64,000 nucleotides of DNA, from NCBI RefSeq assembly GCF_001427905.1, contig NZ_LMEF01000010.1:1-64000 (forward strand), written 5' to 3'. Both the position numbers and the translations under genes were made by a program. Source of the stretch: Flavobacterium sp. Root420 (GTDB taxonomy: Bacteria; Bacteroidota; Bacteroidia; Flavobacteriales; Flavobacteriaceae). This document shows positions 1-8,881 of the stretch, piece by piece (positions within the stretch are counted from its first letter, which is position 1; each line of letters begins with the position of its first letter). The notes beneath the pieces were generated by a model, which saw only the letters and a list, made by a program, of their open reading frames with translations, searched no databases and was not told where the DNA came from.

Positions 1-20
1 TTACACGGAAAAGATAATAA

Positions 21-57
21 AAAAGGAGTAGAAAACCTTTTGTTTTCTACTCCTTTT
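21..57. terminator. Strong bidirectional hairpin terminator
   Basis: A 15-bp perfect inverted repeat (21-35 against 43-57) with a 7-base loop, A-rich on the left and T-rich on the right, so it can stop transcription from either side. It lies downstream of the leftward Lrp-type regulator gene and of whatever lies left of the window. A weaker C-rich/G-rich hairpin with a T-run follows at about 93-118. Confidence 0.8.
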
Positions 58-176
58 AATTAACAGTTTATTCGTGAAAAGACTTTTTCAGTGCCCTCAG
101 AAATAATGGGGTTTTTTTGTTTTCTTAAATCATTTTTTATTCTATTATTTAAAGAAGCTTCAAATTAGTTATAACT

Positions 177-638
177 CTAAATTGTAAGGTTGTAACCAAC
201 TTTTACCTTGTCCATAATTACATGTGTGTAAAAGTGTTTCACATTCTGGTTATCCATAAGCCATTTTTTTGCAAATGATTCGTAATGCTGCATATCGTTT
301 GCATTTACAATAATTACAAAATCGTAAGTGCCAGTTACAAAATAACATTGCATGACTTCGGTGCATTTTCGCATGGATGCCTTAAAATTTTCTAACGCTT
401 TTGAGTTTCCATCTTCCAGAATAATATCTACAATACAAGTAATAGTTAATCCTAAAACACTTGGTGATATAATCGAGACGTCAGCTTCTATTATTCTGTT
501 TTCTCTTAACCTTGACAGTCGTCTTTGTACAGCCGAAGCACTTAAATTTATTAAATCGCCAAGTTCTTGTGCTGTCATTTTATTATTGACTTGCATCAAT
601 TGCAATAACTTTTTATCGTACTCGTCTAATGCTTGCAT
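177..638 (-). CDS. Lrp/AsnC family transcriptional regulator
   Basis: A 153-residue protein of standard family length. The N-terminal winged helix-turn-helix (about residues 5-50, with the helix pair around TAQELGDLINLSASAVQRRL) is followed by an RAM/AsnC ligand-binding domain (about 65-145). Family members sense amino acids as dimers or octamers. It is divergent from the RidA/aminotransferase pair, so regulation of that pair and of itself is the natural inference. A good promoter (TTTG, 18 bp, TAATTTTG read leftward) occupies 658-687. The ATG at 636-638 starts the domain at the usual place. Confidence 0.9.
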   Translation of the reverse strand: MQALDEYDKKLLQLMQVNNKMTAQELGDLINLSASAVQRRLSRLRENRIIEADVSIISPSVLGLTITCIVDIILEDGNSKALENFKASMRKCTEVMQCYFVTGTYDFVIIVNANDMQHYESFAKKWLMDNQNVKHFYTHVIMDKVKVGYNLTI

Positions 639-657
639 TTTTTACCTGATTTACCTG

Positions 658-687
658 CAAAATTAATTAAATCAATCACTTATCAAA
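658..687 (-). promoter_or_regulatory. Promoter of the Lrp-type gene
   Basis: Read leftward, TTTG at 684-687 and TAATTTTG at 658-665 are separated by 18 bp, matching the Bacteroidetes -33/-7 consensus. The start codon lies 20 bp downstream. Confidence 0.6.
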
Positions 688-690
688 TTT

Positions 691-728
691 ATTTGCACAA
701 ATAAAGCAGATTATCGGCAGTAGTTTTG
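691..728 (+). promoter_or_regulatory. RidA-operon promoter with an Lrp-like operator candidate
   Basis: A -7 element TAGTTTTG lies at 721-728. The nearest TTTG (692-695) is 25 bp away, longer than usual, which suggests a weak, activator-dependent promoter. The same TTTG sits in a dyad, ATTTG-CA-CAAAT (691-702), between the two divergent promoters, which is a fair place for the Lrp-type protein to bind. The operator role is inference. Confidence 0.4.
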
Positions 729-759
729 TGTAATAATAATAATCAAAATAAATAAAGAG

Positions 760-1152
760 ATGAAAGTATATTTTTCGAATAATGCTCCAAAAGCAATTGG
801 ACCTTATTCACAAGCTGTACAAACAGGTAATTTGTTATACTGCTCAGGGCAGACACCCATTGAGCCCGAAAGTATGAAAATTGAGATTGCCAATATAGAA
901 GGCCAAACAAAAAGGGCGATAAAAAACCTTGAAGCGATATTGCAAGAAGCAGGTTTGACACTTAAAAATGTTGTAAAAACGAATGTGTTTTTAACCGACA
1001 TGGAAAATTTTTCTAAAATGAATGAGATTTATACAATGTGTTTTGGCGAACATCGTCCTGCAAGAACTACTATTGCTGTAAAAGGACTGCCTTACAATGC
1101 TTTGGTAGAAATAGAATGTATTGCTGAATTTAAAAATAATATTAAACATTAA
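760..1152 (+). CDS. RidA family (YjgF/UK114) enamine/imine deaminase
   Basis: A 130-residue protein of normal RidA length. It shows the opening NAPKAIGPYSQAV, the SGQ turn near 29-31, and the PARTT motif with the substrate-binding arginine (R102), followed by acidic VEIE at 116-119. RidA proteins hydrolyse reactive enamines/imines released by PLP enzymes. The next gene, 11 bp downstream, is a PLP enzyme, so this is likely its clean-up or pathway partner. It is transcribed divergently from the Lrp-type regulator. Confidence 0.92.
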   Translation: MKVYFSNNAPKAIGPYSQAVQTGNLLYCSGQTPIEPESMKIEIANIEGQTKRAIKNLEAILQEAGLTLKNVVKTNVFLTDMENFSKMNEIYTMCFGEHRPARTTIAVKGLPYNALVEIECIAEFKNNIKH

Positions 1153-1163
1153 AAATCATACAA

Positions 1164-2387
1164 ATGCAAAAAACAGAAAGTCCTTTTTCAAAAGAAAAAA
1201 TTGAAAGATTCAGGAACGAAACAATAGGCTGTAACCATGTAAACCATCTAAACAATGCAGGTGCAAGCCTTATGCCCAATGTAGTAACGCAATCTATTTT
1301 GGAGTATATAAAATTAGAATCGGAAATTGGAGGCTACGAAGCAGCTGCCTTAAAGGCAAATGAAATTCAGCAGTTTTATGTTCAAGCTGGTAAATTGATT
1401 AATTGCGATGCATCAAACATTGCTTTTACAGCTAGTGCTACAGATTCGTATACCCGGGCATTATCTTCTATTCTATTTTGCAAAGGCGATATAATATTGA
1501 CAGATAATGATGATTTTATTTCGAATCAAATTCAGTTTCTTTCTCTTCAAAAACGATTTGGGATAAGAATAGTAAGAATAAAAAATGCAGCAATTGGCGG
1601 TGTAGATTTGCAGGATTTAGAAGAAAAATTATTTACACTGCAGCCACGGTTATTGGCTATAACTCATATTCCTACGAATTCTGGTTTGGTTCAACCTGTT
1701 AAAAGTATCGGTGAGATTTATAGTCGATATGAAAAAATACAGAATAATAAAACATGGTATATTATTGATGCTTGTCAGTCAGCTGGCCAAATGAAATTAG
1801 ATGTTGAAGAATTAAAATGTGATTTTCTCAGCATAACAATCAGAAAGTTTTTAAGAGGTCCGCGAGGTACTGGGTTTCTTTATATTTCAGATAAAGCTTT
1901 GAAATTTGGTCTTGAACCCTTATTTATCGATATGAGAGGTGCGGAATGGATTGAAAAGGATGAATACAAACAACAGCCCGACGCAAAACGGTTTGAAGAC
2001 TGGGAGTTTGCTTATGCACTTGTTCTGGGGAGTAAAGCTGCAATTGAATATTGCATCAATATAGGTGAAGATAAAATTTGGCAGCAAATACAACTATTGT
2101 CAAAATATATGAGAACCAGGTTGTCACAAATTGACAGAATCTTAGTTTTAGACAACGGTCCAGAAGTTGGAGGATTGGTAACCTTTACAGTTGAAGGCTC
2201 TCAACCACAATACATTGTTGCTGAATTATTAAAAAGAAAAATAAATGTTGTTCCAAGTTTTAGAAATTTTGCAGTCATTGATTTTGACGAAAAAGGAGTG
2301 AAATGGGCAATAAGAGCTTCTCCACATTATTATAATACTTTCGAAGAAATAGATTTATTTATAGAAGCCGTGAAGGAAATTATTTAA
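1164..2387 (+). CDS. Class V aminotransferase-fold PLP enzyme (cysteine desulfurase/epimerase-like)
   Basis: A 407-residue fold-type I PLP enzyme. The PLP-contact motif DACQSAGQ is at 202-209, and the Schiff-base lysine is K228 in RKFLRGPRGTGFLY. Relatives include cysteine desulfurases, isopenicillin-N-epimerase-like enzymes and other class V aminotransferases, so the substrate cannot be read from sequence. Its RidA partner and Lrp-type regulator point to amino-acid catabolism or conversion releasing an enamine/imine. It ends at a clear terminator. Confidence 0.85.
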   Translation: MQKTESPFSKEKIERFRNETIGCNHVNHLNNAGASLMPNVVTQSILEYIKLESEIGGYEAAALKANEIQQFYVQAGKLINCDASNIAFTASATDSYTRALSSILFCKGDIILTDNDDFISNQIQFLSLQKRFGIRIVRIKNAAIGGVDLQDLEEKLFTLQPRLLAITHIPTNSGLVQPVKSIGEIYSRYEKIQNNKTWYIIDACQSAGQMKLDVEELKCDFLSITIRKFLRGPRGTGFLYISDKALKFGLEPLFIDMRGAEWIEKDEYKQQPDAKRFEDWEFAYALVLGSKAAIEYCINIGEDKIWQQIQLLSKYMRTRLSQIDRILVLDNGPEVGGLVTFTVEGSQPQYIVAELLKRKINVVPSFRNFAVIDFDEKGVKWAIRASPHYYNTFEEIDLFIEAVKEII

Positions 2388-2457
2388 AAAAAATGAAATT
2401 AATTAATCTATGATTATGATCTTGTGTTTTATTGACATTCAGAAAATATAAGATCGC

Positions 2458-2490
2458 AAAAACTCCATTAGAAATAATGGAGTTTTTTGT
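2458..2490 (+). terminator. Rho-independent terminator after the PLP-enzyme operon
   Basis: A 10-bp perfect stem (2461-2470 / 2475-2484) with a GAAA tetraloop, followed by a T-run. Confidence 0.85.
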
Positions 2491-2610
2491 ACGACGACCT
2501 GAAAGAAACTTTCAAAAAAAATCTTCTGACCTTGTCAACTGAAGTTCAAATTACTTGTAAAGTTTTTTTATATTAGCTAAAGAATAGTCTTTAACAGAAA
2601 CCGCAGAACA

Positions 2611-3183
2611 ATGGATAATCTTTTAAAATATATTCAGTCGCTCACAAATTTTTCTGATAAAAGTTGGGAATTACTGCAGCCAGCTTTAATAAAATTCGAG
2701 TTCAGGAAAAATGAATTGCTTCTAAAAGAAGGACAAGTTTGTAATTCACTCTTTTATATTGAAAAAGGTTATTGCAAAAGTTATTATGAAACTGAGGGCG
2801 TTGTAAAAAATACTGGATTTTTCTTTGAAAATGAGATTGCAACCAACATCAAGAGCTTTGGTAGCGGACAGAAATCTGAATACAATATAGTTGCCTGCGA
2901 ACAATTAACAACCGTAATTTTTGACAAAGAGAAATTGTTTGAAATAGCCCAACAAGCTAATGAAGTAGAAATTTTAGGACGAAACTGTATCCGTTTATTT
3001 GCTACTAAACAGGAAGAATTTTCAAATCTGTTTAAACTTTATTCGTCTAAGGAACGGTTAGAATATTTAGAAAACAATTATCCCGAAGTTTTACAACGTA
3101 TTCCTCTTTCTCAATTGGCTTCTTTTCTTGGGGTAGCAAGAGAAACATTAAGCCGAATCAGAAAAAGAAGAACGCAGATTTAA
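2611..3183 (+). CDS. Crp/Fnr family transcriptional regulator
   Basis: A 190-residue protein with an N-terminal cNMP-binding-type beta-roll (about 20-110), a long dimer helix and a C-terminal winged helix (about 164-190). The recognition helix reads ARETLSRIRKR. R177, E178 and R182 match the spacing of E. coli CRP R180/E181/R185, the residues that read TGTGA half-sites. The beta-roll has no obvious arginine-serine cAMP pocket, so the effector is unknown. Immediately downstream lies a perfect TGTGA-N6-TCACA site, the likely target. Confidence 0.88.
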   Translation: MDNLLKYIQSLTNFSDKSWELLQPALIKFEFRKNELLLKEGQVCNSLFYIEKGYCKSYYETEGVVKNTGFFFENEIATNIKSFGSGQKSEYNIVACEQLTTVIFDKEKLFEIAQQANEVEILGRNCIRLFATKQEEFSNLFKLYSSKERLEYLENNYPEVLQRIPLSQLASFLGVARETLSRIRKRRTQI

Positions 3184-3186
3184 TTA

Positions 3187-3202
3187 TGTGACGATTGTCA
3201 CA
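3187..3202. promoter_or_regulatory. CRP-consensus operator
   Basis: TGTGA (3187-3191), six bases, TCACA (3198-3202): a perfect dyad equal to the E. coli CRP consensus. It lies 4 bp after the Crp/Fnr stop codon and covers the -33 element of the next gene. Overlap with -33 favours repression, or activation by direct contact; sequence cannot decide. Confidence 0.65.
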
Positions 3203-3225
3203 GGAGAGGCACAGCCATATTTTTG
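3194..3225 (+). promoter_or_regulatory. Promoter of the VOC gene
   Basis: ATTG (3194-3197), a 20-bp spacer and TATTTTTG (3218-3225) fit the Bacteroidetes -33/-7 pattern. This rules out the in-frame TTG at 3223 as start codon, because it lies inside the -7 box. Confidence 0.55.
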
Positions 3226-3249
3226 ATCTTTGTACAAAATAAAAAAGCT

Positions 3250-3660
3250 ATGAAAAAGTTGAAAAAAATTGACGAAGAAACCAACATCATTACTTGGTTT
3301 GAAATTCCTGTTTCAGATATTGACAGGGCAAAAAAATTCTACGAAACTATTTTGGATATCGAAATGATAAAAAGCGCAGATGGAGATAATGAAAGTGTCT
3401 TTTTTCCGTATAATCCAAACGTAATTCAGGCAACCTCCGGAAGGGTAACGGGTGTATTGTCGAAATCCGAAAGGAATAGTCCTTCCTCACAAGGCACAAT
3501 AATTTATATCAATGCAAGTCCAAGTATACAGACTGTTCTGGATAAAGTAGTGCAGGAAGGAGGAAAGATAATTGCACCTAAAATGCAAATTCCTCCAGGT
3601 TTTATTGCGATTATTATGGACACAGAAGGAAACAAAGTCGGGCTTCATGCTGAACAATAA
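3250..3660 (+). CDS. VOC (glyoxalase/bleomycin-resistance fold) family protein
   Basis: From the ATG at 3250 the product is 136 residues, one VOC domain pair: ITWFEIPVSDIDRAKKFYETIL at the N-terminal beta-alpha unit, and GFIAIIMDTEGNKVGLHA at the end with the usual D-x-E-GN turn. Such small proteins bind metal or small ligands. Specific substrates are not predictable, and this PhnB/glyoxalase-like type is often a regulator-linked stress gene. A Crp-type operator and promoter sit directly upstream. A longer reading from TTG 3223 is unlikely. Confidence 0.85.
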   Translation: MKKLKKIDEETNIITWFEIPVSDIDRAKKFYETILDIEMIKSADGDNESVFFPYNPNVIQATSGRVTGVLSKSERNSPSSQGTIIYINASPSIQTVLDKVVQEGGKIIAPKMQIPPGFIAIIMDTEGNKVGLHAEQ

Positions 3661-3970
3661 ATTAGAACGAAACTTTCAAATAATATAGTTCTTGAAGAGT
3701 TATTTCCGAAAAGCTATTTTGAAAACTGATCGCACAGATTTGGAATCTGTTCCGGGAACAGCAAGAACCAAATTATAAGCAACAAAAACTCCTTAATTTC
3801 TTAAGGAGTTTTTTTGTGATCCGTACGAACCTGTTTATGAACCATTTTTTGCAGGATTTACAAGTGGTTTTGAATAAAATTCATTAAGATATTTCATATC
3901 TTAGCCTGTCAGAAATGACTACTTAGTCATAACATGAAAATTAAAAGAGTAAAAAAATAAAATTGCTTAA
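3661..3970. other. Intergenic region with palindromes and a terminator repeat
   Basis: No gene seen. A 7-bp hairpin (ACAGATT at 3734-3740, AATCTGT at 3744-3750) is followed directly by the small dyad TTCC-G-GGAA (3751-3759). Then comes the terminator-bearing repeat described separately. The rest is AT-rich leader of the AraC-type gene. Confidence 0.6.
3787..3861 (+). repeat. Terminator-bearing direct repeat, copy 1
   Basis: It begins with a 10-bp perfect hairpin (3787-3796 / 3801-3810) plus T-run, then the double motif TACGAACC...TATGAACC and a T-run. A clearly related copy lies at 6229-6302 in the same orientation. The two flank the AraC-type gene and the aspartyl-protease gene. Confidence 0.7.
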
Positions 3971-5134
3971 ATGGATAGTTTCAATTTTTTAAAAACCATC
4001 GCAATAATTTCTGTATTTATTTTATTTCTTCTTATTGTATTTTTATTGACAGTCGAATCCAATAAAAAACTTTCAAATAGACTTTTTGCAGGCTATCTCT
4101 TTCTTACTGCTATTGATACTGGCGGAGCTTTTATTTCCAATGTTTTTATTACCATTCAGCCAAGAATAGAAATCTTTAGATGGACTCTTATTTTATTAAA
4201 TATTCCTCTCTTTTATGTATATGTATTGTCGCTTTGTTATGAAGATTTTCAATTGAAAAGAAAACATTTACTGCACTGCATTCCATTTGTCATTATTAAT
4301 TTGATTTTAGTTTTCAGAATCTATTCTTCAAATGATTTTGAGCAAAGATTTTTTTTTACACATCACTCCGAAACAGTTGAAATGATAATTTTTCAAATTA
4401 TGATTGAAATACAGTATGTGCTATACATTATCATGATTATTTCTATATTAAAAAGGTATAAAAAAATCTATCTCGAAAACAATTCCTCTTCAGGTAATTC
4501 CGTTTATAAATGGCTATTTCAAATAACAATTGTTTTTGCAATCGTTCATTATTTTGCTACTTTCAAAAATATTTTAAGATATACTGATTATCATCAATTT
4601 TTGATATTTATTAATGGTGTTTTAGAAATCATTTCATTAATAGCCATAAGTTGGTTTGTTTTACAATCGCTTAAATACTCGGAATTTTTTAAAGGAATAA
4701 GTTCTAAATTAGAATTAGTAAAAAAAAGTACGCAAAAGCGTATTCCGGAAACCTTAGTAGATGGAGAAAAGAATAACGATAGTAGTATCAATTTTCAAAT
4801 TGAAATGCTAAAGAAATATATGATTGAAAAGAAACCTTATTTAGAGGCATCACTTACCTTACAAAATCTGGCTTCGGAAATAAATATGCCCGCTCGTGAA
4901 TTATCGATTTTGATTAATTCAAATATGAATATGCGTTTTTTTGATTTTGTAAATCAATATCGTATTGAAAATGCAACTGAGTTATTGCAAAATCATTCTA
5001 AAAGCGATTTAACGGCTTTAGAAATTTTATACAAAGTAGGTTTTAATTCAAAATCATCATTTAATACTGCTTTTAAAAAACATACTTCTTTGACGCCTAG
5101 TGAATATAGGAAAACTTATTCTAAAATTGATTAG
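3971..5134 (+). CDS. AraC family regulator with N-terminal membrane domain
   Basis: A 387-residue protein. Residues about 10-225 form several hydrophobic segments (six to seven predicted helices); about 275-385 hold the AraC double helix-turn-helix, ending with the diagnostic EILYKVGFNSKSSFNTAFKK and TPSEYRK. This is the membrane-anchored AraC architecture seen in many Bacteroidetes, where signal sensing is thought to occur in the membrane. The next gene encodes a secreted protease and is a possible target, though it has its own promoter. The signal is unknown. Confidence 0.88.
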   Translation: MDSFNFLKTIAIISVFILFLLIVFLLTVESNKKLSNRLFAGYLFLTAIDTGGAFISNVFITIQPRIEIFRWTLILLNIPLFYVYVLSLCYEDFQLKRKHLLHCIPFVIINLILVFRIYSSNDFEQRFFFTHHSETVEMIIFQIMIEIQYVLYIIMIISILKRYKKIYLENNSSSGNSVYKWLFQITIVFAIVHYFATFKNILRYTDYHQFLIFINGVLEIISLIAISWFVLQSLKYSEFFKGISSKLELVKKSTQKRIPETLVDGEKNNDSSINFQIEMLKKYMIEKKPYLEASLTLQNLASEINMPARELSILINSNMNMRFFDFVNQYRIENATELLQNHSKSDLTALEILYKVGFNSKSSFNTAFKKHTSLTPSEYRKTYSKID

Positions 5135-5201
5135 TTAAAATTATTAATTATTTGGTTCGACTTCATGAAATCGGTCGTTTTGTAACAGATAATAAATCAA
5201 A

Positions 5202-5230
5202 TTTGCTCCCAATTAATAAAGATAATTTTG
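5202..5230 (+). promoter_or_regulatory. Promoter of the aspartyl-protease gene
   Basis: TTTG at 5202-5205, a 17-bp spacer and TAATTTTG at 5223-5230. The start codon is 50 bp downstream, so the gene is transcribed separately from the AraC-type gene. Confidence 0.6.
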
Positions 5231-5279
5231 TCTAAACGGGATATGCTGAAAACCAAATTTAGAGTAAGCAAAAAGAATT

Positions 5280-6095
5280 ATGAAAACAAAAAAAACAGTA
5301 TTTTGTCTGCTGTTCGCGTGCATTGCTATTTCCAGTTTTGCGCAAGACACCATCCAACTTAAAGCGTATGTTGAAAACATGAAAACAGTAGATGTTTTCA
5401 TTGAAGGGAAAAAATATAATTTTCTCTTTGATACCGGTGGTGCTGATACGTTTATTTCTCCTGAGATTGCAAAATCTTTAAATAAAGAAATATATGGCAG
5501 TATAACAGGGTTTAGGATGAGCGGAGAAATAATTAAAGCAAAAAAAGCAAATGACATTGCACTTACAATAGGTCAAACAAACCTATTTCATAAAACGGTA
5601 AGTGTTTGGGATTTAATGAGTATTCTGCCTAAAGATTTTCCGAGAATTGATGGCATTATATCTCTTAAATCCTTTGAGAATAATGTTCTGACTATTGATC
5701 TCTCTAAGAATATTGTAATAGTCGAAAATGAAAATTCTGCTAAAAAGAATGTAAAGGAAAAATTGCCCTTAAAAACGAGATTTGCAAACGGTTTGGAAGG
5801 ATCGGAACTAAATATCTTTATTGGAATACCAAAGAATAATAATCTTTATTGGTTTCTTTTTGATTCAGGAAATAGTGGCCCGTTACTTCTTTCACAGGAA
5901 AGTGCTAAGATTTGGAAAGTGCTAAATGATAATAATGAAAATAATCAGGAATCAGAATTTATTATTGGTGAAAAAAACCTTAGAATAAAACCTTTTGTCA
6001 GAGATATAATATATGATGGAGTTCTCAATTTCGAAGCAATTAGTAACTATGTTTTTACTATTGATTTTAAAAATAAAAAAGTTTGGATTAATTAA
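5280..6095 (+). CDS. Secreted two-lobed retropepsin-like aspartyl protease
   Basis: A 271-residue protein with a signal peptide (about 1-21, ending SSFA|QDT). Two catalytic-type motifs are visible: NFLFDTGGADTFIS with D51-T52-G53, and WFLFDSGNSGPLLLS with D195-S196-G197. Two motifs in one chain imply a single-chain bilobed pepsin-like or duplicated retropepsin-like enzyme working in the periplasm or on the surface. No PDZ domain or membrane anchor is seen. The substrate is unknown. Confidence 0.85.
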   Translation: MKTKKTVFCLLFACIAISSFAQDTIQLKAYVENMKTVDVFIEGKKYNFLFDTGGADTFISPEIAKSLNKEIYGSITGFRMSGEIIKAKKANDIALTIGQTNLFHKTVSVWDLMSILPKDFPRIDGIISLKSFENNVLTIDLSKNIVIVENENSAKKNVKEKLPLKTRFANGLEGSELNIFIGIPKNNNLYWFLFDSGNSGPLLLSQESAKIWKVLNDNNENNQESEFIIGEKNLRIKPFVRDIIYDGVLNFEAISNYVFTIDFKNKKVWIN

Positions 6096-6228
6096 AAACG
6101 ATTGTTTCAAACCTGAAGTTCTTCGAATCAGTACTATTTTATAATCCGCAAGTATTGCACCTGATTCGTTGATCCTTTGCAACCTGTCATCTCAACAGTG
6201 ATTCACAAAATATATAAAGCATAAAAAA

Positions 6229-6302
6229 AACTCCTTAATTTCTTAAGGAGTTTCGTGGTGGTCCTTACGAACCTGTTTACGAACCATTTTTTACAAGATT
6301 TG
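6229..6302 (+). repeat. Terminator-bearing direct repeat, copy 2
   Basis: It has the same hairpin as copy 1 (AACTCCTTAA / TTAAGGAGTT), followed by GTGGTCC, TACGAACC, TGTT, TACGAACC and a T-run. It differs from copy 1 at about ten positions. It acts as the terminator of the protease gene. Confidence 0.7.
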
Positions 6303-7216
6303 AAGAAACTTTCTTCAAAATAAAGATAAGTAGTATTTTATGATTGTAGTTCTATTCCTGCTGAAAGTAAAAACTTCATAGAAATCTGGATCATTTTTGT
6401 TTTACGCAAAAGAATATCAAAATTCTCGCAAAGTTCACAAATAGATAACAATGAAACTTTGCAAAATTTACTTTTTTCATATATATGAGCTATCGATTTT
6501 CTTGTTTTTATTCTTTGTCGAACCTCATTACGGGTGTGAAGTCAGAGATATTAACAACAGCGTTCGCACTTCTAAGAGCGTGGGAATACCTGATAAATTA
6601 TTATATTACATCAATCATCCCCAAATACGTCGCTTAACTTTTTTCAACCCAGCCGAATGTATATAGCGACAGATTGTTTTCTGCAAAACTATTCTTTATC
6701 ATTATTAAACTTTAAAGTTTTTTTTGACATGAGTAAGATTTTAAAAAATGACTTTAGCAAGATTACTGATCTTAATTTATTAATTTTTCAATTTTATCTT
6801 TTTAATAGTTTTTAAATACATCTAAAAAATGTAAATGATTGACAATATCGAAAAAAATGAATGTCGCATTCTGGCTTTATTATATTTTATTTATTTCATT
6901 CATGGTGGCTCACATTTTAAACTCGGTGCTGTATTTTTTTTGGTATTTTTCATCTTGTGAAAAGTTAGAGACATTATCCTGCTATGAGGCAGTTCAATTT
7001 TAATATGTCTTTTTTCATTTTTTTTTAATTTTCTTTTAAACAGAATTCATGTTAGCTCTCTAGCAAAAAAGACATCAAATAAAAAAAATATTTTCTTAGA
7101 TATCATATTTTTTTTGTATAATTGGTAAATATTAACTTGTTAACTTCTTTAATAAGAATCTTTGCAATAAACCTAAAAAGAATCTATTCATATCACTTTA
7201 TTAAAAAAAATTAATT
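6303..7216. other. Long AT-rich non-coding stretch
   Basis: No supportable gene in more than 900 bases. A 71-codon reading at 6451-6666 has no recognisable domain and was rejected. A small AAACTTTAAAGTTTTTTT hairpin near 6706 could terminate transcription. The gap separates ordinary genes from the natural-product island, and AT content rises through it, which fits an island boundary. Confidence 0.5.
7137..7164 (+). promoter_or_regulatory. Possible promoter of the C39-like/VKOR gene
   Basis: TTG at 7137-7139, a 17-bp spacer and AATCTTTG at 7157-7164, one mismatch from the -7 consensus. It lies about 50 bp before the ATG. Confidence 0.35.
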
Positions 7217-8881
7217 ATGTCTGAAAATTTTACTTATCTATTTCGATATTTAGAAGCAGAACAAATCAATGTTAGTAAAAGTGAATTTCAATTTCAAATA
7301 CAATCTCATCCACATTACCCTAGCCTTGTCTCTGTAACTGATACATTAAGTTTTTTTAACATTGTTAACATAGTGTTATCTATAGAAGTAGATGAAAAGG
7401 AATTGTTGCCCGACACTTTTGTAATACTACTTGAAATAGAGAATAATCAACCTCATTTTTACTTCGTTAAGAAAAAAGGCGATGTTTACTTTTGCTTAAG
7501 AGAGAAAAATGAAATTATATTATCAAAGCCAGAGTTGATACTAAAATGGAAAAAAATTGTATTACTTGTCGAAAAATCTGAAAAAAACATTATAAAATAT
7601 GCTAATACTAGTAAAAGATTCTGGACTTTATGCTCTATATGCATAATTTTTTTTCTTCTATCATTGATGCAATTTAATATTAACATCATAACATATTTCT
7701 TTTTTGCATTTCCAATTCTTGGAACTTTACTTTCCATTATAATATTAAAAGATTTGTTTGGAATAGAAAGTGAATTACTGAATCGGTTGTGCACAGTAAA
7801 CAATATTACAAACTGCTCAACAGTCGTCAATTCAAATAAATGGAAGGTTTTTGAGGTAGTAAATTTTAGTGATTTAAGCTTAATATTCTTCATTACACAA
7901 TTTTTCAGCTTATATATATTTCTATTAACTAATGATATTTCAACTTACTTTAATATTCAAAAAACAATACTAATTTGTACTTTTCCTGTTCTATTGATCT
8001 CAATTTATTATCAAAAAGTTATAGTGAAAAAATGGTGCCCTTTATGTTTAAGCATTATCGCGCTAATCCTCTTTGAATCATTATATTTAACAATTTTAAC
8101 ACAATCCTTTTATAAATTTCAAACAAGATTGTTAATTCAATATGGCTTTATAATCTCAGTTTCAATATTCAGTTGGTTTTTACTCAAAAAAACATTAAAA
8201 AATCAAAAAGAAATCAAAGAACTTAATATTACTACAAATCGCTTTATACGTAATTATGAAATGTTTAAAAATAATTTATTAGCTTCTACACAAGTCAAAA
8301 GTAGTCAAATACCATTACAAGAAACTATTATTCTAGGAAATCCTGATGCTTCATTAAAAATAAAATTCATAACAAGTCCTTTTTGTAGTTTTTGTGCTGA
8401 AGCTCTTGCAGTTATTAAAGAAATAGTTAGCAAATATCCTAACAAAGTCTGCATCGATGTTCATTTTAATTTTGATGAAATAGGTAGTGATGAAAAATCA
8501 AAAAGAATTCACCAACAATTAGTTTCAATTTATTATGATCATGGACAAATATTATTTATAAAGGCACTTTACAAGTGGTATAAATATAAAGATGAATCCA
8601 TCATATACAAAATTATTTCTGAAGAGGTCAAAGAAAGCGATGAGTTTAACAATAAATCACATATATTTTTAAAAGAAATAAAACCCAATATCATAAAAAA
8701 AGTGATATCAAAAGAAGAAAAGTCTACTTTAATTTTGCGGAAACAGTTCCATTGGAATAGACAAAATTTTATTAATTTCACTCCAGCAATAATTATTAAT
8801 GGGTATTTTTTGCCTAAGTATTATGATAAAAATAATTTAATTCATTTTATAAATGATTTATCAGAAGACGAAGATTTTTAA
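7217..8881 (+). CDS. C39-like / VKOR / thioredoxin fusion (disulfide-forming protein)
   Basis: A 554-residue, three-part membrane protein. Residues about 1-125 resemble the C39 peptidase fold (SHPHYPSLVSVTDTLSFFNI) but lack the catalytic cysteine. Residues about 135-320 form a vitamin K epoxide reductase domain with loop cysteines C192 and C200 and the CPLC active site (C274, C277). Residues about 365-550 form a thioredoxin/DsbA-like domain with C390-S-F-C393. VKOR passes electrons from thioredoxin to quinone. Next to a C39 exporter and a precursor with two core cysteines, it is likely the disulfide-forming enzyme of the exported peptide. Confidence 0.85.
   Translation: MSENFTYLFRYLEAEQINVSKSEFQFQIQSHPHYPSLVSVTDTLSFFNIVNIVLSIEVDEKELLPDTFVILLEIENNQPHFYFVKKKGDVYFCLREKNEIILSKPELILKWKKIVLLVEKSEKNIIKYANTSKRFWTLCSICIIFFLLSLMQFNINIITYFFFAFPILGTLLSIIILKDLFGIESELLNRLCTVNNITNCSTVVNSNKWKVFEVVNFSDLSLIFFITQFFSLYIFLLTNDISTYFNIQKTILICTFPVLLISIYYQKVIVKKWCPLCLSIIALILFESLYLTILTQSFYKFQTRLLIQYGFIISVSIFSWFLLKKTLKNQKEIKELNITTNRFIRNYEMFKNNLLASTQVKSSQIPLQETIILGNPDASLKIKFITSPFCSFCAEALAVIKEIVSKYPNKVCIDVHFNFDEIGSDEKSKRIHQQLVSIYYDHGQILFIKALYKWYKYKDESIIYKIISEEVKESDEFNNKSHIFLKEIKPNIIKKVISKEEKSTLILRKQFHWNRQNFINFTPAIIINGYFLPKYYDKNNLIHFINDLSEDEDF

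Noticed and set aside
3223..3249. TTG start extending the VOC protein by nine residues
   Set aside because: The codon falls inside the -7 promoter box, so it would not be in the transcript.
3734..3750. ACAGATT-TGG-AATCTGT as an anticodon arm of a tRNA fragment
   Set aside because: No matching acceptor or T-arm around it; kept only as a hairpin.
6451..6666. 71-codon frame in the long gap before the island
   Set aside because: No domain, promoter box or neighbour support; composition changes along it, as expected for chance reading of AT-rich DNA.
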